A stretch of 64,000 bases of DNA from Burkholderiales bacterium RIFCSPHIGHO2_01_FULL_63_240. Lineage in GTDB: Bacteria; Pseudomonadota; Gammaproteobacteria; Burkholderiales; Burkholderiaceae_C. The notes under the pieces were generated by a model. It was not told the DNA's origin. It ran no database searches and saw nothing but the letters and a program-made list of their open reading frames with translations. Position numbers and translations under genes: made by a program. This document shows, one piece after another, positions 8,565 to 17,850 of the stretch. The stretch is from contig MERU01000007.1 in the NCBI GenBank assembly GCA_001770725.1, positions 296,924 through 360,923 on the forward strand, read 5' to 3'. Within the stretch, counting starts at the first letter, position 1; each line of letters starts with the position of its first letter.

Positions 8565-8584
8565 TGCTGTACAAATATACAGCA
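8565..8584 (-). promoter_or_regulatory. LexA (SOS) box upstream of the nuclease/helicase pair
   Basis: TGCTGTACAAATATACAGCA matches the classic CTGT-N8-ACAG LexA box, with the dyad extended by two bases on each side (16-base core at 8567-8582). It lies between the end of arsA (8619) and the start of the nuclease gene (8487), about 80 bases upstream of that start, the usual place for promoter repression. It should make the nuclease/helicase operon respond to DNA damage. Confidence 0.85.
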
Positions 8585-8618
8585 TCCAGGGGCAGCCCTC
8601 GCCGACGATGGCAGCCGA

Positions 8619-10373
8619 TCAGCCCTGCAGCAGCTGCGCCAGACCGTCCAGCCCGACGGGGGGCTTCGGCGCCCACGGGATCAAAAAGATGCGCTTCGCC
8701 AGCCCCGCCTCGATGCGGGCCAACTGCTGCCGCTCGCCTTGCAGGCGCGCGCGCAGAACCGGGTCTCGCGTGTGCGACGCCAGGATGGACTTGTTGACCA
8801 CCCAGGCATGGGGCTCGATGTGCGCGCGGCGCAGGTCGTCCTGCAGGGCGGCCGCTTGGGACACCGGCGTGGTCTCGGGCAGCGTGACCAGGATGATGCG
8901 GGTGTAGCTGGCGTCTTGCAGCCGCATCAGCGGCGTCACCAGGTGCGCGGCCGACTTGCCCTCGTACTCGCGGGTCATCTGCCGGTGGTAGGCGCCGGTG
9001 GCGTCCATCAGCAGCAGGGAGTGTCCGGTGGGCGCCGTGTCGAGCACCACGAAGGCGCTGCGCGCGGCGGACACCGTGCGCGAGAAGGCGTGGAACACCG
9101 CCACCTCTTCGGTGCAGGGCGATTGCAGGTCTTCGAGCAGCAGTGCTTTTTCCTGCGCATCGAGGCGAGCGCCCCGGGTGGCCATGACCTTGTCGATGTA
9201 GTGCTGGGTCTCGGCCTTCGGGTCGATGCGGCTGACATCCAGGCCGGGCAATTGCCCTTCCAGCGTGGAAGCCAGGTGGGCCGCCGGGTCGGTCGTGCTC
9301 AGGTGCACGGCGTGGCCACGCTGCACCAGCCCGACGGCGAGTGCGGCCGCGACGGTCGTTTTGCCGACGCCACCCTTGCCCATCACCATGATGAGCCCCT
9401 TGCCCGCCACGGCCAGCTCGTCCACCAGCTTGTCGATGCCGTCGGCTTTCGCGGCGTGCGCTGCGTTGTCCGCCTCCGGGGGCATCGTCAGCGCGGCTTG
9501 GTCGTCAAGCAGGGCGCGCAGGGCCGCCAGGCCCACGGTGTCGAAGGTGCGCAAGGGCACGCGGGCCTGGGGCAGCGCCTTCAGTGGCGCTGGCATGGCA
9601 TCGATGGCGTCCTGGTTCAACCGTTCAAGCGCGTCGGCCAGGGCATCGCCCGACACCGAGGCGCGGAACACGCCATTGACGACGAGGTGCTGCCTGCACA
9701 GGCCCAGCTCGCGCAGTTCGCCGCTGGTGCGCGCGGCCTCGTTGAGCGAGCCGGCGTCGGCGCGCGCCACCAACACGACCGTGGTGCGTTGTTCGTCACT
9801 CAAAGCGGCCAGCGCCGCATTGAAACGCGCTTCCTGCATCTTCAAGCCGGAGTGAGGCCCCAGACACGAAGCGCCGCGGTCGTTGTCCTTGAGGAAGCCG
9901 CTCCAGGCCTTGGGCAGGCTGAGCAGGCGCAGCGTGTGGCCCGTGGGCGCGGTGTCGAAGACCACGTGGTCGTAGGCCGAGGCGCCGTCGCTGAGCAGGC
10001 TGGAGAACTCGTCGAAGGACGCGATCTCGGTCGTGCAGGCGCCAGAGAGTTGCTCGCGCACCGTCTCGCGTTCTTGCTCGGTGCTGTGGGCCGCCATCTG
10101 CGACAGCACGCGCTGGCGATAGTCCTCGGCCGCCACGTTGGGGTCGATGTTGAGGACGGACAGGCCAGGGACCCCAGGCACGGGCGTGGCCGCGTTGCTC
10201 AACTGCACGCCCAGCATCTCATCGAGGTTGGATGCCGCATCGGTGCTGACAAGCAGCACGCGCGAACCACCATCGGCCAGCTGGATGGCGGTGGCGGTCG
10301 ACAGGGATGTCTTGCCCACACCGCCCTTGCCGGTGAAGAAGACGTATCGGGTCGGCGATGGCAACAGCTTCAT
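8619..10373 (-). CDS. arsA: ArsA arsenical pump-driving ATPase
   Basis: A 584-residue protein with two homologous ATPase halves. The first Walker A is GKGGVGKT (15-22), and a second GKGGVGKT lies in the C-terminal half; each half has the DTAPTGHT signature. Three cysteines sit where the metalloid site is expected: Cys113 (GACTTE), Cys170 (GASCLGP) and one in SPCTEEVAVF, corresponding to Cys113, Cys172 and Cys422 of the plasmid R773 enzyme. ArsA binds As(III) or Sb(III) and drives export through ArsB. The ATG at 10373 has AGGAG just upstream and is preferred over a start 30 bases earlier. No arsR, arsD, arsB or arsC is adjacent, so the membrane partner must be encoded elsewhere, or the protein serves another cargo. 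Confidence 0.93.
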   Translation of the reverse strand: MKLLPSPTRYVFFTGKGGVGKTSLSTATAIQLADGGSRVLLVSTDAASNLDEMLGVQLSNAATPVPGVPGLSVLNIDPNVAAEDYRQRVLSQMAAHSTEQERETVREQLSGACTTEIASFDEFSSLLSDGASAYDHVVFDTAPTGHTLRLLSLPKAWSGFLKDNDRGASCLGPHSGLKMQEARFNAALAALSDEQRTTVVLVARADAGSLNEAARTSGELRELGLCRQHLVVNGVFRASVSGDALADALERLNQDAIDAMPAPLKALPQARVPLRTFDTVGLAALRALLDDQAALTMPPEADNAAHAAKADGIDKLVDELAVAGKGLIMVMGKGGVGKTTVAAALAVGLVQRGHAVHLSTTDPAAHLASTLEGQLPGLDVSRIDPKAETQHYIDKVMATRGARLDAQEKALLLEDLQSPCTEEVAVFHAFSRTVSAARSAFVVLDTAPTGHSLLLMDATGAYHRQMTREYEGKSAAHLVTPLMRLQDASYTRIILVTLPETTPVSQAAALQDDLRRAHIEPHAWVVNKSILASHTRDPVLRARLQGERQQLARIEAGLAKRIFLIPWAPKPPVGLDGLAQLLQG

Positions 10374-10450
10374 GGAGGCTCCTCTGGTTTGATGTTGCCT
10401 CAACCGGGCAGCTTGTTCCGTGATCCATCACAAGCTGCGATGACCGGGCC

Positions 10451-10578
10451 TCACTCCTTGGCCACCGCCTCCACCTGGATGCGCAGGGTCACGTTCATGT
10501 TGAAGCCCCAGTCCTTGCCCGCGCCGTGGGCGGTGCAGCCAGGGCGAGCCGGGCGGTGGTGAGCAGCAGCCGTTTCAT
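10451..10578 (-). pseudogene. Gutted YceI-like gene: signal-peptide start joined to C-terminal tail
   Basis: An ATG at 10578 with AGGA upstream opens a signal-peptide-like start (MKRLLLTTARLALAA). About 50 bases later the +1 frame reads GKDWGFNMNVTLRIQVEAVAKE and stops at 10451. That tail resembles the last strand of YceI-family lipid-binding periplasmic proteins, which normally have about 190 residues. The two ends appear to be all that remains after an internal deletion that also broke the frame (128 bases, not a multiple of three). Family assignment rests on a short match. Confidence 0.5.
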
Positions 10579-10665
10579 GGTGGGTCCTGGGGGGCACCAT
10601 CTTCGCATGACCAGGGGGCGCCCTGGCATCGAGCAAACTACGGGGAAACACACCAGGGACCCACG

Positions 10666-12090
10666 ATGAACACACCACTCACCCGCCGCCACGTGCTCGT
10701 GCAGGCTTTGGTTGGCGCCGGCCTCGTTGCTGCGCCCGGCTTGCCTCATGTGCTCGCCGCCCCCGACCTGCTGGTGGCCAACGTGACGCGGCTCTACAGC
10801 GTTCGGGTGGCCCGCATCGCCACGCCGCGCTCGGCCGACGATGTGGCCAAGTCCATCGCAGCCTGGCCTGGTCGGGTGGCCGTTGGGGGCGGGCGCTACA
10901 GCATGGGCGGACAGGTGGCCGTTGAAGGTGGCTTGCACCTGGACATGCGCCAGATGAACCAGTTGGTCTGGCTGAACGCAGCTGAGCAGAAGGTGCGCGT
11001 GCAGGCCGGCATGCGCTGGCGCGACCTGCAGTCCCTCATCGACCCGCAAGGCCTGGCCGTCAAGACCATGCAGAGCTACGCCAACTTCACGGTGGGCGGC
11101 GCGGTGTCGGTCAACGCGCACGGGCGTTACGTGGGCAACGGGCCGGTGGGGCATTCGGTGCGCGCGCTGCAGATGGTGCTGGCCGATGGCAAGGTGGTCG
11201 AAGCCAGCCGGAGGCAGAACCCGCAGCTGTTCCAGGCGGCCTTGGGCGGCTATGGCGCGGTCGGCGTCATCACCGAGGTGGAGCTGGACCTGGTGCCCAA
11301 CGAGCGCATGGAGCGCGTCGTTCAGGCCGTGCGGCTGGAGGACTACCCCGCCTTCTTCCGCGCCCGCGTGCAGGCCGATCCGGCCAGCCTGATGCACAAC
11401 GCCGACCTGATGCCGCCGCGCTTTGACGAGCCGGTGTCGGTCACCTGGCGACGCACGGACAAGGCGCTCACCGAGCCCGCGCGCCTGGTGGCCGAAGGCC
11501 AGCGCTACAGCCTGGAGCAGAACATGATCTGGCTGATGACCGAGGTGCCTGGCGCCGAGGGCCTGCGCAAATCGGTGGTGCACCCGCTGCTAAACAAGGC
11601 CCCGGCGGTGGTGTGGCGCAACCACGAAGCCAGCCTCGACGTGGCCGAGCTGGAGCCGCGCACGCGGCGCATGTCCACCTATGTGCTGCAGGAGTACTTC
11701 GTGCCGCCGAGGCACTTCGTGGCCTTTGCGCGGGGCATGGCCCAGGTGCTGCGCGAGCACGACGTGGAGGCGCTGAACGTGTCCATCCGCCACTCACCGG
11801 CTGATGTGGACTCGCTGCTGCCGTGGGCCAAGGAAGAGGTGTTCTCGTTCGTGCTGTATCACAAGCAGCGCACCCACGCGCGGGTGCAAAAGGCCGTGGG
11901 CGTGTGGACGCGCGTGCTGATCGACCTGGTGTTGCGGTGCGAAGGGCGTTACTACTTGCCTTACCAGTTGCACGCCACGCAGCGGCAGTTCGACCAGGCC
12001 TACCCGGAAGCGCGGGCCTTGCGTGAGCTCAAGCAGCGTGTGGACCCGAAGGGGGTGTTTGCAAACGAGTTGTGGGCGAAGCATCTTTGA
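10666..12090 (+). CDS. Tat-exported FAD-binding oxidoreductase (lactone/sugar oxidase family)
   Basis: A 474-residue protein. Residues 1-31 form a likely Tat signal (TRRHVLVQ, hydrophobic stretch, LPHVLA). The FAD-binding PCMH domain follows: GGGRYSMGGQ at about 74-83, then MRWRDLQSLIDPQGLAV and NFTVGGAVSVNAHGR, the pattern of the vanillyl-alcohol oxidase/D-arabinono-lactone oxidase superfamily. The C-terminal half fits the substrate-binding domain of the lactone oxidase group. Many relatives bind FAD covalently through a His in the GGRHS segment; here that position is Tyr78, so this kind of linkage is probably absent. AGGGA precedes the ATG. It has no functional neighbours: the decayed YceI-like gene lies upstream and a convergent GST gene starts 24 bases after its stop. 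The substrate is unknown. Confidence 0.8.
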   Translation: MNTPLTRRHVLVQALVGAGLVAAPGLPHVLAAPDLLVANVTRLYSVRVARIATPRSADDVAKSIAAWPGRVAVGGGRYSMGGQVAVEGGLHLDMRQMNQLVWLNAAEQKVRVQAGMRWRDLQSLIDPQGLAVKTMQSYANFTVGGAVSVNAHGRYVGNGPVGHSVRALQMVLADGKVVEASRRQNPQLFQAALGGYGAVGVITEVELDLVPNERMERVVQAVRLEDYPAFFRARVQADPASLMHNADLMPPRFDEPVSVTWRRTDKALTEPARLVAEGQRYSLEQNMIWLMTEVPGAEGLRKSVVHPLLNKAPAVVWRNHEASLDVAELEPRTRRMSTYVLQEYFVPPRHFVAFARGMAQVLREHDVEALNVSIRHSPADVDSLLPWAKEEVFSFVLYHKQRTHARVQKAVGVWTRVLIDLVLRCEGRYYLPYQLHATQRQFDQAYPEARALRELKQRVDPKGVFANELWAKHL

Positions 12091-12114
12091 TGTGAGCCAG
12101 GGCGCAAGCCTGCC

Positions 12115-12783
12115 TCAGCTTGACATGCGCCCACTCAGGGCCGTCCCCCGAGCCCGCAGGAACCGTCGCAGGGATTCGGCGTAATCCGGCCGCACGGCCT
12201 GCGCCACCGAGGGCCTGCAGGCCAGCGCGCTGCGCCAGGCCTGCAGCTTGGGCAAACCGGTCCACCAGCCGAAATCTGCCACCTCGTCGATGACGTCGAA
12301 GTAGCGCAGGGCGGGGCCGAACACCGCATCCACGATGCTGAAGCTCTCGCCGGCAAAGAAGGGCCCTTCGCCCAGCGCCGCTTCAAGCTGCGCGAAGCGA
12401 GCGCGGATGTCTGCGGCGCGTGCCAGCAAGGCAGGCTCATCTGGCGCGTTGTAGAAGGCCCCGATGAGGTTGAGCAAGGTCGAGCCGAACTCCATCCACG
12501 CGCGGTGCCTGGCCCGCTGCAGTGCGTTGGCGGGGTGAAGCCGAGGCAAGGCGGTGTCCTCCAGGTACTCGCAGATCACCGCGGACTCGAAGATGGCCTC
12601 GCCATCCACCAGCAGCACCGGTGTCTTGCCCAGGGGCGAGACCGCCAAAAACCAGTCCGGCTTGTTGGCCAGGTCGATGTCTCGCCGCTCGAAGGCGATG
12701 CCCTTTTCTGCCAGCACGATGGCGGCACGCTGCACATAGGGGCACAAGGCGTGTGAAATCAGGGTCAGTCGGGGGGTGTTCAT
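12115..12783 (-). CDS. Glutathione S-transferase
   Basis: A 222-residue protein with the GST fold in order: a thioredoxin-like N-terminal domain (LISHALCPYVQRAAIVLAEKG, then LGKTPVLLVDG and the glutathione gamma-glutamyl motif ESAVICEYLED) and an all-helical C-terminal domain containing FAGESFSIVDAVFGP, the usual N-capping region. The CPY motif near residue 14 suggests a Cys-type active site, as in the omega and beta classes. It would conjugate glutathione to an electrophile or reduce a disulphide; the substrate is unknown. It is divergent from the LysR-type gene at 12876 with 92 bases between the starts, so that regulator may control it. Confidence 0.9.
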   Translation of the reverse strand: MNTPRLTLISHALCPYVQRAAIVLAEKGIAFERRDIDLANKPDWFLAVSPLGKTPVLLVDGEAIFESAVICEYLEDTALPRLHPANALQRARHRAWMEFGSTLLNLIGAFYNAPDEPALLARAADIRARFAQLEAALGEGPFFAGESFSIVDAVFGPALRYFDVIDEVADFGWWTGLPKLQAWRSALACRPSVAQAVRPDYAESLRRFLRARGTALSGRMSS

Positions 12784-12875
12784 CTCAAGTCGTCCGCAAA
12801 GGGGTGGTGTGAGGCGAATTTATGATTGCAGGCAGGAAATGAAAACAGGCCATCTGGCAAACAAGGATTGCGAAC

Positions 12876-13748
12876 ATGCAATACAAGCTGACCCCCGCCG
12901 ACCTGGAGGTGGCGCTCGCCCTGAGCCGCTTCGGCACGCTCGCATCGGCGGGTGAGCGGCTGGGCGTGGATGCCTCCACCGTCTTTCGCGCGCTGCAACG
13001 CGTCGAGCGTGGCCTGGGCCAGCGCCTGTTCGAGCGGACCCGCTCGGGCTACGTTGCCAACGAGTTGGGCGTGGACCTGGCCGAGCAGGCCGAGCGCATG
13101 GAGCAGGCCCTGGAAGCGGCGCGCTCTCGTGTGGAGGCGACCCCGGCGCAGCTTTCAGGCACGGTGCGCATCACGACGACGGACACCATCCTCCATGGGC
13201 TGGTGGCGCCCGCGCTGCGCGACCTGGGCCGGCTGCACCCTTTGCTGCACCACGAGCTCCACACGGGCAACGAGCTGGCGAGCCTGACGCGGCGCGATGC
13301 CGACATCGCGGTGAGGGCCACCCGGCGCCCACCACAGCACCTGGTGGGCAAACAGATCGGGCCCATCAAGGTGGCGGTCTACGCCGCCAGGCGAGGGGGC
13401 GCGCGCCTGTTTGCCGACGTGGAGGCAGGTCGGTGCGACTGGATCGCCCCGGACGACGCCTTGCCCGACCACCCGTCCGTCACCTGGCGAAAGCGGCACT
13501 TCCCGAAGGTGCTGCCGCGCTATCGCGTCAACAGCATCCTGTCGGTGCTGGAGCTGGTGGCCCTGGGTTTGGGCGTGGGCATCGTGCCCCTGTTCCTGGT
13601 CGAGGGGCGCAAGGACGTGGTCCGCCTGACCGAACCCTTGGACGAATGCGAGACCGACCTGTGGTTGTTGACGCACCCTGAGTCGCGCCACCTGCGCCGG
13701 GTGGGCGCTGTGTACACGCACCTGGCTCAGGCGTTGAAACTGCCCTGA
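12876..13748 (+). CDS. LysR-family transcriptional regulator
   Basis: A 290-residue protein with an N-terminal winged helix (residues 4 to 62: ALALSRFGTLASAGERLGVDASTVFRALQRVERGLGQRLFERT) and a periplasmic-binding-like effector domain from about residue 90 (GTVRITTTDTILHGLVAPAL). The start ATG has AAGGA about 9 bases upstream. Serine in DASTVFRAL is the usual recognition-helix position. It is divergent from the glutathione S-transferase gene, a common arrangement for a LysR regulator and its target. Length is normal for the family. The effector is unknown. Confidence 0.9.
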   Translation: MQYKLTPADLEVALALSRFGTLASAGERLGVDASTVFRALQRVERGLGQRLFERTRSGYVANELGVDLAEQAERMEQALEAARSRVEATPAQLSGTVRITTTDTILHGLVAPALRDLGRLHPLLHHELHTGNELASLTRRDADIAVRATRRPPQHLVGKQIGPIKVAVYAARRGGARLFADVEAGRCDWIAPDDALPDHPSVTWRKRHFPKVLPRYRVNSILSVLELVALGLGVGIVPLFLVEGRKDVVRLTEPLDECETDLWLLTHPESRHLRRVGAVYTHLAQALKLP

Positions 13749-13770
13749 CCGAAGGTGAGCAGGGCGCGAT

Positions 13771-14964
13771 TCAGAAAAACGCCTGAATCCCCGTCTGCGC
13801 GCGCCCCAGGATCAAGGCATGCACGTCGTGCGTGCCCTCGTAGGTGTTGACCACCTCGAGGTTGACCAGGTGCCGCGCCACGCCGAACTCGTCGCTGATG
13901 CCGTTGCCGCCCATCATGTCGCGCGCCAGCCGGGCGATGTCCAGCGCCTTGCCGCAGTTGTTGCGCTTCATGATGGACGTGATCTCGACCGCGGCCGTGC
14001 CTTCGTCCTTCATGCGGCCCAGGCGCAGGCTGCCTTGCAGGCCCAGGGCGATCTCGGTCTGCATGTCGGCCAGCTTCTTTTGAATCAGCTGGTTGGCGGC
14101 CAGCGGGCGGCCGAACTGCTGGCGGTCGAGCACGTACTGGCGCGCGCGGAACCAGCAGTCTTCGGCCGCGCCCATGGCGCCCCACGAGATGCCGTAGCGC
14201 GCGCTGTTCAGGCAGGTGAAGGGGCCTTTCAAGCCGCGCACCTCGGGGAAGGCGTTTTCTTCGGGCACGAACACGTCGTCCATCACGATCTCGCCGGTGA
14301 TGCTGGCGCGCAGGCCCACCTTGCCGTGGATGGCGGGGGCGCTCAGGCCTTGCCAGCCCTTTTCCAGCACGAAGCCGCGGATCTGGTCTCGGCCGTTTTC
14401 TTCACACTGCGCCCAGACCACGAACACGTCTGCGATCGGCGAGTTGCTGATCCACATCTTGCTGCCGCGCAGCGTGTAGCCGCCGTCCACCTTGGTGGCG
14501 CGCGTGAGCATGCTGGCCGGGTCGGAGCCGTGGTTGGGCTCGGTGAGACCAAAGCAGCCGATGAACTCGCCGGTGGCCAGCTTGGGCAGGTACTTGCGTT
14601 TGGTGGCTTCGTTGCCGAAGGCGTTGATGGGCACCATGACCAGCGACGATTGCACGCTCATCATCGAGCGGTAGCCGGAGTCCACGCGTTCGACCTCGCG
14701 GGCGATCAGGCCGTAGCTCACGTAGTTCAGGCCCGCGCCACCGTACTCGGTCGGGATGGTGGCGCCCAGCAGGCCCAGCTCGCCCATCTCGCGGAAGATG
14801 GCCGGGTCGGACTGCTCGTTGCGAAAGGCCAGGGTCACGCGCGGCAGCAGCTTGCCTTGCGCGTAGTCGCGCGCGGCGTCCTTGATCATGCGTTCTTCCT
14901 GCGTGAGCTGGTCGTCCAGCAGCAGGGGGTCGGCCCAGTTGAAGGTGGCTTTGCTGGTGCTCAT
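13771..14964 (-). CDS. gcdH: Glutaryl-CoA dehydrogenase
   Basis: A 397-residue flavoprotein of the acyl-CoA dehydrogenase family. It shows the GcdH signatures: [20 protein letters not shown] at the N-terminus, [16 protein letters not shown] in the middle, and [24 protein letters not shown] at the end, with the catalytic Glu in YEGTHD. It oxidises and decarboxylates glutaryl-CoA to crotonyl-CoA. The ATG at 14964 is used because it gives the family's usual N-terminus; an extension to 15027 would overlap the preceding gene. It is the last gene of the six-gene catabolic operon, 29 bases after the CoA ligase. This makes sense if the upstream genes shorten odd-chain dicarboxylates to glutaryl-CoA. 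Confidence 0.92.
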   Translation of the reverse strand: MSTSKATFNWADPLLLDDQLTQEERMIKDAARDYAQGKLLPRVTLAFRNEQSDPAIFREMGELGLLGATIPTEYGGAGLNYVSYGLIAREVERVDSGYRSMMSVQSSLVMVPINAFGNEATKRKYLPKLATGEFIGCFGLTEPNHGSDPASMLTRATKVDGGYTLRGSKMWISNSPIADVFVVWAQCEENGRDQIRGFVLEKGWQGLSAPAIHGKVGLRASITGEIVMDDVFVPEENAFPEVRGLKGPFTCLNSARYGISWGAMGAAEDCWFRARQYVLDRQQFGRPLAANQLIQKKLADMQTEIALGLQGSLRLGRMKDEGTAAVEITSIMKRNNCGKALDIARLARDMMGGNGISDEFGVARHLVNLEVVNTYEGTHDVHALILGRAQTGIQAFF

Positions 14965-14993
14965 GTGGGGTCTCGCTTGTGTTCTGTTGGGGT

Positions 14994-16667
14994 TCAACGG
15001 GTTTCGGCCGCCTGCAGGTCGCGCCACAGGATCTTGCCGGTTGCCGACTTGGGCAGGTGCTCGGCAAAGGTGACCATGCGCGGGGCCTTGTAGGCGGCCA
15101 TGTTCGTGTGCGCCCAGTCGACGATGTCGGCTTCGCTGACCTGGCCGCGCGCTTCGGGCTTGAGCACGACGATGGCCTTGACGGTTTCGCCGCGGCGTTC
15201 GTCGCGCGTGCCGATCACACAGGCTTCCTGGATGGCGGGGTGGGCGTAGAGCAGGGCCTCGACCTCGCTGGGCCAGACCTTGAAGCCCGAGGCGTTGATC
15301 ATGCGCTTGAGCCGGTCGACCATGTGGAAGTAGCCGTCTTCGTCGACGCGCGCCAGGTCGCCCGTGCGCAGGAAGCGCTTGCCACCCAGCGTGACGAAGG
15401 CCTCGGCGTTGGCGGCGTCGTTGCGCCAGTAGCCCTGCATCAACTGCGGGCCGTGGATCAGGACCTCGCCGACTTCGCCTGTCGGCATCTCTTCAAACGT
15501 CTCGGGGTTCACCACGCGCGAATCAACGTCGAAGATGGGGATGCCCAGGCACTGCTTCTTCGGGCGCGGCACGGGGTTGATGTGCGTGGCCGCCATCGTT
15601 TCCGACAAGCCGTAGCCTTCGATGTAGTCGAGACCGGTGAGGGCCTTCAGGCGCGCGGCCACGGCTTCGGGCATGGCCGCGCCGCCCCCGCCGATGCTCT
15701 GCAGGCTGCTGAGGTCGGCGGTTTCGATGCCCGGGTGGGCCAGCAGGTCCACCACCATGGTCGAGATCATCTGCGCGGCGGTGATGTGCTGTCGCTGCAG
15801 GCACTCGAGCGCCACGTCGCGGTCCCAGCGGGGCAGGATGACGACGGTGGCGCCCAGGTGCAGCACGCTGTTCAAGCTGCTCTGAAAGCCGGTGACGTGG
15901 AAGTAGGGCAGGGTGGCCAGGATGACAGCGTCAGGTGAGCTGCCCAGCCACACGCTGCGCGCCACGGTGCCGTACATCACGCTGCGGTGGGTGTGCATGC
16001 AGCCCTTGGGGTGGCCGGTGGTGCCCGAGGTGTAGGGCATCACGGCCAGGTCGTCGGGGCCGCCTTGCAGCGGTGCTGGCTCGCGGTGCTGGGCCAAGGC
16101 GTCGGACCAAAGGGCCGCACCTTCTGTGTGGATCTGTCGGCGAGGTGCCGCCACGAAGTCCGGCACGCGCATGGACGTGGGGGCGGTGAGGTGGTCACTG
16201 TAAGCAGCCACCAGCACGTGCTGCAGGCCCTCACCGGTGCGCCTGCCTTCTTCCAGCAAGGGGGCGACCTGATCGAACAGGTCCTGCGCGCAGATCAGCA
16301 CCTTCGCGCCCGCGTCCTGGACCAGGTGCCGGATCTCCTCTGTTCGGTTCATCGGGTTCACCGGCACCAGCACGGCGTCGGCGCGCAACACGCCGTACGC
16401 GCCGATGGCGAACTGCGGGCTGTTCTGCGTGCACAGCAGCACGCGGTCGCCCCGCTGCACGCCGGCCACCTGTTGCAGCCAGCCCGCCAGCCACTCGGTC
16501 TGCTGCCTGAACTGCCCGTGCGTGACGACGCTGTCGTAGAACACGAGGCAGGGCTTGTCAGGGTGGCGTGCGGCCGATGCTGCGACGTTGGCCCAAAGGT
16601 GCGTCTGAGGGAAGTCCAGCGAGCGGGGCACGCCGCTGGGCCAGTGCTGGAGGTGGCGGTCTGACAT
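14994..16667 (-). CDS. Acyl-CoA ligase (AMP-forming), possible dicarboxylate activator
   Basis: A 557-residue adenylate-forming enzyme: P-loop motif [11 protein letters not shown] (about 216-226), the acyl-binding segment [10 protein letters not shown], the [12 protein letters not shown] motif, and the C-terminal [13 protein letters not shown] with the adenylation lysine. It activates a carboxylic acid as acyl-AMP and then the CoA thioester. Sequence alone does not fix the substrate. Its place between two acyl-CoA dehydrogenases of the pimeloyl type and glutaryl-CoA dehydrogenase suggests a medium-chain dicarboxylate, the job of PimA in Rhodopseudomonas (established there, inferred here). It starts 39 bases after the upstream dehydrogenase. 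Confidence 0.88.
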   Translation of the reverse strand: MSDRHLQHWPSGVPRSLDFPQTHLWANVAASAARHPDKPCLVFYDSVVTHGQFRQQTEWLAGWLQQVAGVQRGDRVLLCTQNSPQFAIGAYGVLRADAVLVPVNPMNRTEEIRHLVQDAGAKVLICAQDLFDQVAPLLEEGRRTGEGLQHVLVAAYSDHLTAPTSMRVPDFVAAPRRQIHTEGAALWSDALAQHREPAPLQGGPDDLAVMPYTSGTTGHPKGCMHTHRSVMYGTVARSVWLGSSPDAVILATLPYFHVTGFQSSLNSVLHLGATVVILPRWDRDVALECLQRQHITAAQMISTMVVDLLAHPGIETADLSSLQSIGGGGAAMPEAVAARLKALTGLDYIEGYGLSETMAATHINPVPRPKKQCLGIPIFDVDSRVVNPETFEEMPTGEVGEVLIHGPQLMQGYWRNDAANAEAFVTLGGKRFLRTGDLARVDEDGYFHMVDRLKRMINASGFKVWPSEVEALLYAHPAIQEACVIGTRDERRGETVKAIVVLKPEARGQVSEADIVDWAHTNMAAYKAPRMVTFAEHLPKSATGKILWRDLQAAETR

Positions 16668-16706
16668 GGCGGCGATGTTACGTGGGCTGCGAGCGTTGGA
16701 GAGCGA

Positions 16707-17840
16707 TCAGGCCGCCCGACCCAGCTCGATGAAGCGTGCCAGGTGATGGTCTTCGTCGCCCAGCTGGTGATCGATGAGGATCAGGCGCTTGGCGTGGTGG
16801 GCCAGTGCCAGCTCCCACGTCATGCCGATGCCGCCGTGCAACTGGATGGCCTCTTGCGCCACCAGCGTGCCGATGCGCCCGATGCTGACCTTGGCCGCCG
16901 ACAGGGCGCGCTCGCGAGCGAGGCGTTCACCACCCAGGACGGCCGCCGCGTTGATGACCGCCGAGCGCGCCTGTTCCACCTCCAGCAGCACGTCGGCCAT
17001 GCGGTGTTGCAGGGCCTGGAAGCTGCCGATGGGCACGCCGAACTGCTTGCGCGTTTGCAGGTACTCGATGGTCATGCGTTTGGCGGCCTCCATCGAGCCC
17101 AGGCTTTCGGCGCACAGGGCCAGCACGCCCAGGCCGACGGCGTGTTCCAGCGTGGCGTGACCCTGGCCGGCTTCACCCAGCAGGGCCGAAGCAGGCAGGC
17201 TCACCTGGTCGAGTGTGACGTCGGCCGTGCGGCCCCCATCGTGCGCAGCAAAGCCCCTGAACGTGAGGCCCGCTGTCTTGGCCGGCACGATGAACAGCGC
17301 GATGCCATCGGCGTCAGCCGCATCGCCCGACACACGCGCCGATACCACCAGCCAATCGGCCTGATCGCCCAGCGGCACGGCCGTCTTGCGGCCTTGCAGC
17401 AGCCAGCCGTCGGCGTTGCGCTCGGCCTGCGTGGTCACATGTCGGATGTCATGGAAGGCGCAAGGCTCTTCATGCGCCAGCGTGGCGACCTGGCTGCCAT
17501 CGATCAGGCCACCCAGCATCGCTTTCTGCTCGGCGTTGCCCGCATGGGCCACGGCGCTGCCCGCGAGCAGAACCGGCAGTGCAGGCGTGAGCGCCAGGCC
17601 GTGCCCGATGGCCTCGAACACCACGGCGATGTCGAAACCCTGGCCGCCGTAGCCCCCATCGGCCTCGCTGAACAGCGCGCCTGCAGCGCCCACGTCGCAC
17701 AGCTGTTGCCAGGCTCGGCGATCAAAGCCTTGCGCCTGCTTGACGGTGGCCATGCGGGCCTCGAAGCCCATCTGTTCGCCGATGAAGCGGCCGAGCGTGT
17801 CCGCCAGCATGCGGCGGTCTTCGGTGTGCTGGAAGTTCAT
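16707..17840 (-). CDS. pimD: Acyl-CoA dehydrogenase, small pimeloyl-CoA dehydrogenase-type subunit
   Basis: A 377-residue acyl-CoA dehydrogenase beginning MNFQHTEDRRMLADTLGRFI, the start typical of PimD-like small subunits. The middle FAD-binding beta domain (residues about 120-225) and the C-terminal helical domain (TRKQFGVPIGSFQALQHRMADV, then QLHGGIGMTWELALAHHAKR) are complete. It would work with the product of the next gene to introduce the 2,3 double bond into a dicarboxylyl-CoA. GAGGA lies just upstream of the start, and the gap to the preceding gene is only 10 bases. The symbol is by similarity of type and context; fatty acyl-CoA substrates are possible. Confidence 0.75.
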   Translation of the reverse strand: MNFQHTEDRRMLADTLGRFIGEQMGFEARMATVKQAQGFDRRAWQQLCDVGAAGALFSEADGGYGGQGFDIAVVFEAIGHGLALTPALPVLLAGSAVAHAGNAEQKAMLGGLIDGSQVATLAHEEPCAFHDIRHVTTQAERNADGWLLQGRKTAVPLGDQADWLVVSARVSGDAADADGIALFIVPAKTAGLTFRGFAAHDGGRTADVTLDQVSLPASALLGEAGQGHATLEHAVGLGVLALCAESLGSMEAAKRMTIEYLQTRKQFGVPIGSFQALQHRMADVLLEVEQARSAVINAAAVLGGERLARERALSAAKVSIGRIGTLVAQEAIQLHGGIGMTWELALAHHAKRLILIDHQLGDEDHHLARFIELGRAA

Positions 17841-17850
17841 GGCTTGGTCC

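Noticed and set aside
10495-11583. 362-residue minus-strand frame opposite the FAD oxidoreductase
   Set aside because: Antisense shadow; the plus strand has a Tat signal and a complete FAD domain.
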